A stretch of DNA of 5,671 bases from NCBI RefSeq assembly GCF_900113665.1, contig NZ_FOQD01000033.1:1-5671 (forward strand). Reading direction: 5' to 3'. The position numbers and the translations under genes were made by a program. Positions 1 to 5,558 of this stretch are shown one piece after another (position 1 is the first letter of the stretch; every line of letters starts with the position of its first letter). This DNA is from Planctomicrobium piriforme (GTDB taxonomy: Bacteria > Planctomycetota > Planctomycetia > Planctomycetales > Planctomycetaceae). The notes under the pieces were generated by a model. It searched no databases. It was not told the origin of the DNA and saw nothing but the letters and a program-made list of their open reading frames with translations.

Positions 1-113
1 CGGAAGTTCAAGTCGTGTACAAACATTTTGCGACGCAAGTTACGCTTGATTCAGAGGTTGTTCAAATTGAACCGGCCGTTAGCCGGACAGTAGTGGCTTC
101 GAATTTCGAATTT
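1..113 (+). repeat. Left copy of a 113-bp perfect terminal inverted repeat
   Basis: This copy is identical to the reverse complement of 5559-5671 over 113 bases; identity stops at base 114 (G here, T in the other copy read inward). It is built from small palindromes: TTGC-GAC-GCAA (28-38), GTTCAA-A-TTGAAC (60-72), the hairpin CCGGC-CGTTA-GCCGG (72-86), and two TTCGAAT heptamers (98-111) at its inner edge. An open frame starts inside it (ATG at 15), but the same frame opens in the other copy, so it is a property of the repeat rather than evidence of a gene. It could be a dispersed intergenic repeat present in two orientations, the ends of a non-autonomous element, or a contig-end effect of assembly. 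No transposase lies between the copies. Confidence 0.95.
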
Positions 114-425
114 GCCATTAAGCACGTTCCCGCTCTCTTCGCCGCCGTACAAAAAAATCTCGCCACCGCCGGAACCATTCCCGGTCTCAGGTGTTTCAAG
201 ACTATCCGCGAGACGGAACGAACTGGATCAGTCAGGCTGCGGAGCGACTTCCAGAACGCCGTTATCAGGGCCTGCCGTGTTGGATCAGGCCTGCGCGGAG
301 CATGTGTCAGGAAGATGTTCGAGCGCAGCTGCACGCTCGATCAGGTCGGGATGGCCGCCTGCTTTCATCAATCATGAGATTCCCTTTGCGGCGAATTTCC
401 CCTTTCGCGTTCAAGGAGCACTATC
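114..425. other. Upstream region of the EF-hand gene, no convincing gene
   Basis: About 300 bases lie between the inverted repeat and the EF-hand gene. Frames are open across it on both strands, but none has a recognisable domain, a good start, or a codon pattern like the two real genes. Two loosely similar segments (224-245 and 281-301, both starting TGGATCA and ending GGAGC) may be a degenerate duplication. I cannot pick out a confident -35/-10 pair. The promoter of the EF-hand gene presumably lies here, since the gene has its own ribosome binding site and nothing upstream to be co-transcribed with inside the window. Confidence 0.5.
413..418 (+). promoter_or_regulatory. Shine-Dalgarno site that fixes the GTG start at 426
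   Basis: AAGGAG sits seven bases before the GTG at 426, which is ideal spacing. That GTG is followed at once by a typical signal peptide. The combination decides the start of the EF-hand gene despite the non-ATG codon. By contrast, leuS in the same window has no such site. Confidence 0.85.
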
Positions 426-1862
426 GTGCGCAAGGTTCACTATTTTGCCATGTTGGCCCTGGCACTCTCCGGCATGGCCGGAATTGCCTCGGCCCAGTCC
501 GAAGAAAACCCTTCTCCCGAACAGCCGGTCGCCGTCGACAAGCCGGCCGAGCCATCTGATGGGCCGGCCAAAAAACAAAAGCCGGAAAAGAAGTCCGACG
601 AAGACCAGAAGAAACCGCAGCTCCCCAGCCGCGACGACATGTTCAAACGGCTCGACAAGGACGGCGATGGCGCTATCAGCCGTCAGGAATTCGACTCCGC
701 CGCCGACCGCATGGAAGCAATGCACAAAGAGTTCCAGCAGCGAATGGAGCGCGGCCCACGGGGCGGTCGTCCGTCGCTCGCCGGACGCGACGGAGCACCC
801 GGACAGCGCATGGGCCGTCAACATGGTCATTCCCACGCCGGGATGGGCCGCGGACCGCAAGGCCGTCACCATGGCGGGCAAGGGCCGCAAGCCTCTGGCC
901 GGCACGGCGGACCTGGCTTTCAACATCGGGGCCATGGACCGCATCACGCCTTCCACGGCGGCCACTCCGGTCGCGGACACCACGGGATGCATGCTCATCA
1001 TGGGCACCGTCATCACGCCTTTCATGGCCACGAAAGTCACCGTGGCCCGTGGGGTGATCGCGGAGCCAGCTTCTCACCTCGTCATCACGGACAGTTCCGC
1101 GGACAATTCCAGGGTCACTCACTCGCCCGACATGACTTCGGCGGCGAACGCGGTCGTCCGGAATTTGGTTACGGAACCGGCGAAGGTCGCCGACACGCTT
1201 TCGGACCTGGACCTGGCCGTGGCGGACAAGACTGGGGACGCCCGCAACATCCCATGGCCATGCACGACCGCGGCGAATCCCGCGACAGTGGACGTCGAGA
1301 TGGGGAACGTCGAGACGGCGAACGGGGCATGGAACAGCGTGGACCCCAGTTCCATGGAGAACACGGTGAACACTCGCACCGCGAACCCGGCATGAGCGGC
1401 GACCGTCCGGAACGGGGCGGCCCTCAGGCACGCCACGCAGAAGGCTTTCGCCCGCATCGGCCCGAAGCTGGTCCAGGTGAACGCGGACCTCGACCGGAAG
1501 GTTCCGATCGCGGCTTTGGTCCACGCCCTCCGCGCGGTCCGGAACAGATGGACCGTCCGCAGCGTGACGGCGAACGTGAATTTCGTCCAGAACGCGGACC
1601 AGGCGCTCCCCCTCGTGGAGATCAGGCTGGCCCACGCGATGGAGATCGTCCCCAGTCACGCCCTTCCTTCAATCGTGAAGGCCGCGACGGCGACCGTCCC
1701 CGCCCGCCCGCTCCGCGCGAAGGCCGCTCGGAAGATCGTCCTCAAGAAGTAGACGTCCGTGACCGCTCGGCCGACGTGACTCCCGAAGTCGAATCCAACG
1801 TCGCTGCCCGACCAGTCACGGTTCCGATGCCGGAAACCATCGAAGCCGACGCCGCAACCTGA
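426..1862 (+). CDS. Exported single-EF-hand protein with His-rich and Arg/Gly/Pro-rich low-complexity tail
   Basis: The 478-residue product begins with a signal peptide (residues 1-23: Arg-Lys N-region, hydrophobic core, cleavage expected after Ala-Ser-Ala before Gln24), so it should be exported. Residues 25-68 are a Pro/Lys/Glu-rich linker. One canonical EF-hand follows: loop 77-88 has Asp at 77, 79 and 81, Gly82, Ile84, Ser85 and Glu88, which is a complete set of calcium ligands. A short helix (to about 108) leads into a His/Gly-rich stretch (133-221, 25 His by my count) containing the motif HHAFHG twice. Residues 240-440 are Arg/Gly/Pro/Asp/Glu-rich with repeated RDGER and RDGDRP units. 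The acidic, Arg-poor C-terminus has no membrane anchor. Calcium binding by the loop is expected from the family; transition-metal binding by the His stretch is inference. Two long overlapping frames (one + strand, one antisense) are shadows of the biased composition. I recognise the architecture but no named family; the biological role is unknown. Confidence 0.9.
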   Translation: MRKVHYFAMLALALSGMAGIASAQSEENPSPEQPVAVDKPAEPSDGPAKKQKPEKKSDEDQKKPQLPSRDDMFKRLDKDGDGAISRQEFDSAADRMEAMHKEFQQRMERGPRGGRPSLAGRDGAPGQRMGRQHGHSHAGMGRGPQGRHHGGQGPQASGRHGGPGFQHRGHGPHHAFHGGHSGRGHHGMHAHHGHRHHAFHGHESHRGPWGDRGASFSPRHHGQFRGQFQGHSLARHDFGGERGRPEFGYGTGEGRRHAFGPGPGRGGQDWGRPQHPMAMHDRGESRDSGRRDGERRDGERGMEQRGPQFHGEHGEHSHREPGMSGDRPERGGPQARHAEGFRPHRPEAGPGERGPRPEGSDRGFGPRPPRGPEQMDRPQRDGEREFRPERGPGAPPRGDQAGPRDGDRPQSRPSFNREGRDGDRPRPPAPREGRSEDRPQEVDVRDRSADVTPEVESNVAARPVTVPMPETIEADAAT

Positions 1863-1890
1863 ATTTGAGTTGAGTAAAATCCGATACCCG

Positions 1891-1931
1891 CATCGCCGCA
1901 CAACCCCCGTTGTGCGGCGATGTTCTTTTTT
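1891..1931 (+). terminator. Rho-independent terminator after the EF-hand gene
   Basis: Bases 1891-1903 pair perfectly with 1910-1922 (13 bp, GC-rich). A further C-G pair (1904 with 1909) closes a four-base loop. A T-rich run (1923-1931, one C) follows directly. It lies 28 bases after the stop codon of the EF-hand gene. The reverse orientation has no comparable T tract, so it works only for + strand transcripts. It separates the EF-hand gene from leuS. Confidence 0.95.
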
Positions 1932-1989
1932 GCGAACTCCGTTTGCGAGCTGGTGTCTTCCCGTATCGCCGCAGCTGGTGCGGAGAAGA

Positions 1990-2121
1990 TTGAAACGCAG
2001 AGTTCGTCGAGGAGCGCAGAGGAAATGCAGAGAAATTCCCTGCCATCTTTCCGCTGACACAAACTCATAGGCTCAATTCTCCAGTGCTTTCTCGGCGGAC
2101 TCCGCGAACTCTGCGTTTCAA
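1990..2121. repeat. Intergenic inverted pair of CGCAGAG-type nonamer repeats
   Basis: The 17-base word at 1990-2006 (core GAAACGCAGAGTTCG) is the exact reverse complement of 2105-2121. Each arm continues as degenerate nine-base units of the form CGCNGAGNN. The left arm has four, at 1996-2004, 2005-2013, 2015-2023 and 2026-2034. The right arm, read in reverse, has three, at 2107-2115, 2098-2106 and 2089-2097. The roughly 55-base centre (2035-2088) has no coding signal. The whole could fold into a long imperfect stem-loop in RNA. It looks like a dispersed intergenic repeat; I cannot tell whether it has a function. Just upstream, AGCTGGTG occurs twice (1948-1955 and 1973-1980). Confidence 0.7.
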
Positions 2122-2219
2122 ATCCCCCGGTTTCCTCCGGACGATGGTGTCGATTCGACGGCTGGTCTAAACTGCCGGTTTGCTTTGAGAGCATTTTTAC
2201 TTTTCGTGTTCAGTATTCC

Positions 2220-2269
2220 GCAGGCGATAAGAGCGGTTTTCATCAAGTGAAAACCGTCCATTCGCCTGC
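2220..2269 (+). promoter_or_regulatory. Two-tier stem-loop in the leuS leader
   Basis: GCAGGCGA (2220-2227) pairs with TCGCCTGC (2262-2269). CGGTTTTC (2234-2241) pairs with GAAAACCG (2249-2256). An asymmetric internal loop (six against five bases) separates the two stems, and a seven-base loop caps the structure. It ends about 50 bases before the leuS start. Placement suggests a 5' UTR structure, either a regulatory leader or a palindromic intergenic repeat. It does not resemble a T-box: I see no specifier-loop or T-box sequence, and no terminator-like poly-T follows. The function is unknown. Confidence 0.6.
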
Positions 2270-2276
2270 ACCCGGT

Positions 2277-2293
2277 AGAGCAAACTGCTCTTT
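2277..2293 (+). promoter_or_regulatory. Small hairpin with short T run in the leuS leader
   Basis: AGAGCA (2277-2282) pairs with TGCTCT (2286-2291) around a three-base loop, and TTT overlaps the 3' side. It sits 27 bases before the leuS ATG, next to the larger stem-loop. Six base pairs and three T residues are too weak to call an attenuator. It may simply add structure near the start, which has no Shine-Dalgarno sequence. Confidence 0.3.
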
Positions 2294-2318
2294 CCCGACT
2301 TTCACACGCGACTCCTCC

Positions 2319-5300
2319 ATGCCCCGCTACGACGCCAAACGGATTGAACCCAAGTGGCAAGCTTACTGGGAACAGCACCAGACCTTCGTCACCTCGAACA
2401 CACCCCGGCCGGACGCCACAGGTAAGCTCTACGCGCTCGACATGTTCCCGTATCCCTCCGGCGATGGACTGCACGTCGGCCACCCGGAAGGTTACACGGC
2501 GACCGACATTGTCTGTCGCTCCGCCCGCATGCGCGGCAAGCATGTGCTGCACCCGATGGGCTGGGACGCCTTCGGTCTGCCGGCCGAACAGCATGCCATC
2601 AACACCGGCACGCATCCCAGCGTGACGACCGATAAGAACATTGCCAACTTTCGCCGGCAGTTGAAAAGTCTTGGCTTCAGTTACGACTGGAGCCGCGAAC
2701 TCTCCACCACCGACGAACAGTATTATCGGTGGACGCAGTGGATCTTCCTCCAGCTCTATGACACCTGGTTCGACCCGACCATGGAGTGGACCGGTCCCGA
2801 CGGCAAAACCCGATTGGGGAAAGGTCGCCCCATCGCCGAACTGCCAATCCCTCACGAAATCGAAGTCCAGGGCATCAGCGCCATTCGGACTTACCAGGAC
2901 CAGAATCGTCTGGCCTACCAGTCCAACGCTCCGGTGAACTGGTGCCCGGCTCTCGGCACCGTGCTGGCCAATGAAGAAATCACCGCCGACGGCAAAAGCG
3001 ATCGGGGAAATTTCCCCGTCGAACGTCGCAACCTGCGGCAATGGATGCTCCGCATCACTTCGTACGCGGAACGTCTCATTGCGGAACTCGAAGAACTCGA
3101 CTGGCCCGAATCAGTCAAGCTGCTCCAGCGAAACTGGATCGGCCGCAGCGTGGGCGCGGAAGTGGATTTTCTAGTCGAGAGTCCAGTGTCCAGTGTCCAG
3201 AGCCAGAAAAAAGAAACAGAGAAGAAAGCCGCTGCTCACTCAACGCTCAACGCTCAACCCTCAACCAGTTTCGAAACCTGGAAACTCGGTCGTTCCACCT
3301 CTGGCTTCCCCAAAACGCCGGAGTCGACTGTCATCCGGGTTTACACCACGCGGCCGGATACGCTCTATGGGGCGACCTACATGGTGCTTGCTCCCGAGCA
3401 TCCGCTCGTCGACCAGATTACGACCGAGACGCAACAGGCGGCCGTCGAAGAGTATCGCCGCAAGGCGTCTTTGAAGAGCGATCTCGACCGCACCGACCTC
3501 GCCAAGGAAAAGAGCGGCGTCTTTACCGGCGCGTATGCCATCAACCCCATCAACGCCGCCAGAATTCCGATCTGGATCGCCGACTACGTCCTCATCAGCT
3601 ACGGCACCGGAGCCATCATGGCCGTGCCGGCACATGACGAACGGGACGCCGAGTTTGCCCAGGCATATGACTTGCCGGTGATTCAGGTTGTGCAGCCCCC
3701 GGAAGAATGGCTCGCGAATCTGCAGGGGGAAGTTGCTCGAATCGAGAAACTCAACACAGCAGAATCGAAACGTATCCTCGATGCTCGAGCAGAGATTGCC
3801 GAAATCGATGAGCGGATTGCCAATCCATCCACGTCTGGTTCCGATCGTACGTCTCGACTCGAATTGCTACGTCGCCGTACCGATCTGGACTTGAGTACAT
3901 CCGAGATCCACGATTGGACCCTTCAGTTCACATATTCCGGGGCCGGGACTGCAATCAACTCGGGTCCATACGACGATCGACCCACCGCCGAGGTCAAACA
4001 GAAAATCACCGCCGATCTCCACAAAGTCGGACTTGCCAAAGAAGCGGTCAACTACCGGCTTCGCGACTGGCTCTTCTCGCGGCAACGCTATTGGGGAGAA
4101 CCGTTCCCCATCTGGCATGAACTCGATGCCAACGGCACTCCCACAGGTCAGGTGCGACCCGCCACCTTCGAAGAACTTCCGGTCACCTTACCTGAGATGG
4201 AAGACTTCAAACCGAAGGGAACTCCTGACCCGCCGCTCTCCTGGGCGCCGGACAGTTGGCTCTACAAAACCGCTCCCGACGGCGTGCGGCTGAAGCGAGA
4301 AACCAACAGCATGCCGCAATGGGCCGGCAGTTGCTGGTATTACATCCGCTTCTGTGATAACGAGAATACGCAGCAGTTCATCGACCCGAAACTCGAACAG
4401 TACTGGCTGCCGGTCGACCTCTATATCGGCGGCGCGGAACACGCCGTGCTGCACCTGCTCTACTCCCGCTTCTGGCACAAAGTGCTTTTCGATCGAGGTC
4501 ACGTTTCCCAACCAGAACCGTTCAAGAAACTCGTCAATCAGGGCATGATCCTCGGCGACGCGGAACTGACGGGATATGTCGAGCAATCAGCTGTCAGCGA
4601 TCAGCTGTCAGCTGACGATCCCTCAACCCTCAACCCTCAACCCTCAACGAAATACGTCTCCGCCAAGTTCGTGAAAGACGACGTCGACACCCGCACCAAA
4701 ACTCCGGTCGTCGCCGTGAAGGTCTTGCCTGACCAAGTCGAAAAACGTGGCAGCGATCTGGTTCTGAAAGACCTGCCGGACATCGTCGTCGAGAGCCGCG
4801 CGTTCAAGATGTCGAAGTCACGCGGCAACGTCATTAACCCTGACGACGTCGTCGAGACCTATGGAGCCGACTCGCTCCGCCTGTACGAAATGTTCATGGG
4901 CCCGCTCGAACAGACCAAGCCCTGGAGCATGAGCGGCGTCGAAGGAGTCTATCGATTCCTCGGTCGCGTCTGGCGGATGGTCGTCGACGATCAGGCAGAT
5001 GAGGTCACACTCTCTCCAGCGGTGCAGGACATTCCCGCCAGCGAAGAGCAACTGCGCATCCTGCACAAGACGATCAAGGCGGTCACCGAAGATATCGACA
5101 AACTGTCGTTTAACACCGCCATCAGCCGCATGATGGAGTTCACCAACGCCTTCACAGGCATGGACGTGCGGCCCAAGGTCTGTCTCGAACAGTTTGTCTT
5201 GCTGGTCGCCCCGTTTGCTCCGCACCTGGCCGAAGAACTCTGGCAGATCCTCGGGCACACAGAATCCCTGACCTACGCCCCCTGGCCGGTTTTCGATCCT

Positions 5301-5507
5301 GCCCGACTCGTCGAATCCGAACTCGAAATCCCCGTGCAGGTGAACGGCAAGCTGCGGGCGAAAATCAAAGTCCCCGCCGAAGCCGATCAGGCCACCCTGC
5401 AGGCACTCGCCGCCGCAGACGAAACAGTGCAGGCACAACTCGCCGGCAAAACGATCGTCAAGGTGGTCTGCGTTCCGAAAAAGATGGTGAATTTTGTCGT
5501 GAAGTGA
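2319..5507 (+). CDS. leuS: Leucyl-tRNA synthetase (class Ia, editing-competent) with extra insertions
   Basis: This cytoplasmic enzyme joins leucine to tRNA-Leu using ATP and hydrolyses mischarged tRNA. In the 1062-residue product the HIGH motif appears as HVGH (52-55) inside PYPSGDGLHVGHPEGY, and KMSKS is exact (830-834). The CP1 editing domain keeps the threonine-rich TTRPDT (343-348) and GTGAIMAVPAHDERD (429-443), with both conserved Asp residues (440, 443). RNWIGRS (271-277), RLRDWLFSRQRYWG (580-593) and SCWYYIRF (671-678) are further family signatures. The anticodon-binding region (about 880-985) and C-terminal domain (1003-1062) are complete. Typical bacterial LeuRS has about 800-880 residues. 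The excess includes two heptamer-repeat peptides (about 288-316 and 754-777) and a charged helical insert (461-536). I chose the ATG at 2319 because homology begins there (MPRYDAKRIEPKWQAYW); an upstream in-frame GTG at 2247 lies inside a hairpin. No Shine-Dalgarno precedes the ATG. The terminator upstream implies an independent promoter. Confidence 0.98.
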   Translation: MPRYDAKRIEPKWQAYWEQHQTFVTSNTPRPDATGKLYALDMFPYPSGDGLHVGHPEGYTATDIVCRSARMRGKHVLHPMGWDAFGLPAEQHAINTGTHPSVTTDKNIANFRRQLKSLGFSYDWSRELSTTDEQYYRWTQWIFLQLYDTWFDPTMEWTGPDGKTRLGKGRPIAELPIPHEIEVQGISAIRTYQDQNRLAYQSNAPVNWCPALGTVLANEEITADGKSDRGNFPVERRNLRQWMLRITSYAERLIAELEELDWPESVKLLQRNWIGRSVGAEVDFLVESPVSSVQSQKKETEKKAAAHSTLNAQPSTSFETWKLGRSTSGFPKTPESTVIRVYTTRPDTLYGATYMVLAPEHPLVDQITTETQQAAVEEYRRKASLKSDLDRTDLAKEKSGVFTGAYAINPINAARIPIWIADYVLISYGTGAIMAVPAHDERDAEFAQAYDLPVIQVVQPPEEWLANLQGEVARIEKLNTAESKRILDARAEIAEIDERIANPSTSGSDRTSRLELLRRRTDLDLSTSEIHDWTLQFTYSGAGTAINSGPYDDRPTAEVKQKITADLHKVGLAKEAVNYRLRDWLFSRQRYWGEPFPIWHELDANGTPTGQVRPATFEELPVTLPEMEDFKPKGTPDPPLSWAPDSWLYKTAPDGVRLKRETNSMPQWAGSCWYYIRFCDNENTQQFIDPKLEQYWLPVDLYIGGAEHAVLHLLYSRFWHKVLFDRGHVSQPEPFKKLVNQGMILGDAELTGYVEQSAVSDQLSADDPSTLNPQPSTKYVSAKFVKDDVDTRTKTPVVAVKVLPDQVEKRGSDLVLKDLPDIVVESRAFKMSKSRGNVINPDDVVETYGADSLRLYEMFMGPLEQTKPWSMSGVEGVYRFLGRVWRMVVDDQADEVTLSPAVQDIPASEEQLRILHKTIKAVTEDIDKLSFNTAISRMMEFTNAFTGMDVRPKVCLEQFVLLVAPFAPHLAEELWQILGHTESLTYAPWPVFDPARLVESELEIPVQVNGKLRAKIKVPAEADQATLQALAAADETVQAQLAGKTIVKVVCVPKKMVNFVVK
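3181..3206 (+). repeat. Heptamer array A, GTCCAGT type, inside leuS
   Basis: Three full period-7 units (GTCCAGT, GTCCAGT, GTCCAGA) are followed by a partial GCCAG. They encode residues near 289-296 (SPVSSVQS) at the entry to the CP1 editing domain, between the conserved VDFLV strand and the TTRPDT strand. An A-rich spacer (3207-3238, encoding a Lys/Glu/Ala-rich stretch) links it to array B. Confidence 0.85.
3239..3266 (+). repeat. Heptamer array B, CTCAACG/C type, inside leuS
   Basis: There are four exact-length units: CTCAACG twice, then CTCAACC twice. They encode STLNAQPST (residues 308-316). Because seven is not a multiple of three, three units give a seven-residue repeat, the same in every frame. 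The same heptamer recurs in array D. Confidence 0.9.
3699..3926 (+). other. Charged helical insertion in the LeuRS editing domain
   Basis: Residues 461-536 sit between the conserved block ending LPVIQVVQP and the segment that resumes at about TYSGAGTAINSG. In the E. coli and B. subtilis enzymes, as I recall them, this gap is short. The stretch looks like two charged helices (about 466-501 and 511-525, rich in Glu, Arg, Leu, Ile) joined by ANPSTSGSD, so a helical hairpin is plausible. Many codons end in T or A (GCT, CGA, CGT, TCT, GGT, TTG, CTA, GAT), unlike the C-ending preference on both sides. That suggests a later addition or relaxed selection. The boundaries are approximate. Confidence 0.55.
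4587..4614 (+). repeat. Heptamer array C, TCAGCTG type, inside leuS
   Basis: There are four period-7 units (TCAGCTG, TCAGCGA, TCAGCTG, TCAGCTG). They encode SAVSDQLSA (residues 757-765) in the leucine-specific region before KMSKS. A six-base spacer joins it to array D. Each unit contains the palindrome AGCT or a variant of it. Confidence 0.9.
4621..4648 (+). repeat. Heptamer array D, CCTCAAC type, inside leuS
   Basis: There are four perfect CCTCAAC units, the same circular heptamer as array B and in the same orientation. They encode PSTLNPQPST (residues 768-777). Array C lies six bases upstream, so this repeats the layout of arrays A and B elsewhere in the gene. Confidence 0.95.
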
Positions 5508-5558
5508 GATCCAAAAGGAGAGTGGACCCGTTAGGTCGATAGGGAAACGAAATCTATA
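5508..5558. other. Short region after leuS, no clear terminator
   Basis: Only a four-pair stem is visible (GACC 5525-5528 with GGTC 5534-5537) and no T run follows, so a transcription stop for leuS is not evident. The loop is CGTTA, the same five bases as the loop of the CCGGC/GCCGG hairpin in the adjacent inverted repeat. AAGGAG at 5515-5520 lies one base from a GTG that opens only six codons, so it marks no gene. Confidence 0.5.

Noticed and set aside
15..377. 120-codon open frame starting in the left inverted repeat
   Set aside because: Its first 33 residues are identical to those of an antisense frame starting in the right repeat, because both come from the repeat itself. The remainder has no domain and differs completely between the two.
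112..1395. 427-codon open frame overlapping the EF-hand gene on the same strand
   Set aside because: It has no ribosome site or signal peptide, and its composition is random-looking. The overlapping frame at 426 has a ribosome site, a signal peptide and an EF-hand. The open frame follows from the biased composition.
676..1659. 327-codon antisense frame across the EF-hand gene
   Set aside because: It is a mirror of the Arg/Asp/Gly-rich coding repeat, with no start signal and no recognisable motif.
2247..2318. Upstream GTG extension of LeuRS by 24 residues
   Set aside because: The GTG lies in the loop and stem of a leader hairpin. The extra residues match nothing in the family, and conserved sequence begins at the ATG at 2319.
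2220..2318. T-box riboswitch upstream of leuS
   Set aside because: No T-box sequence, specifier loop or terminator/antiterminator pair could be found. The region is too short and no poly-T follows the hairpins.
2118..3041. 307-codon antisense frame over the 5' part of leuS
   Set aside because: It overlaps the HIGH-motif region of leuS, which is clearly coding on the + strand. It has no independent support.
3181..4648. CRISPR-like array
   Set aside because: The units are seven bases, tandem without unique spacers, and translated within leuS.
5515..5545. Small gene after leuS (AAGGAG followed by GTG)
   Set aside because: The spacing is one base, and the frame stops after six codons.
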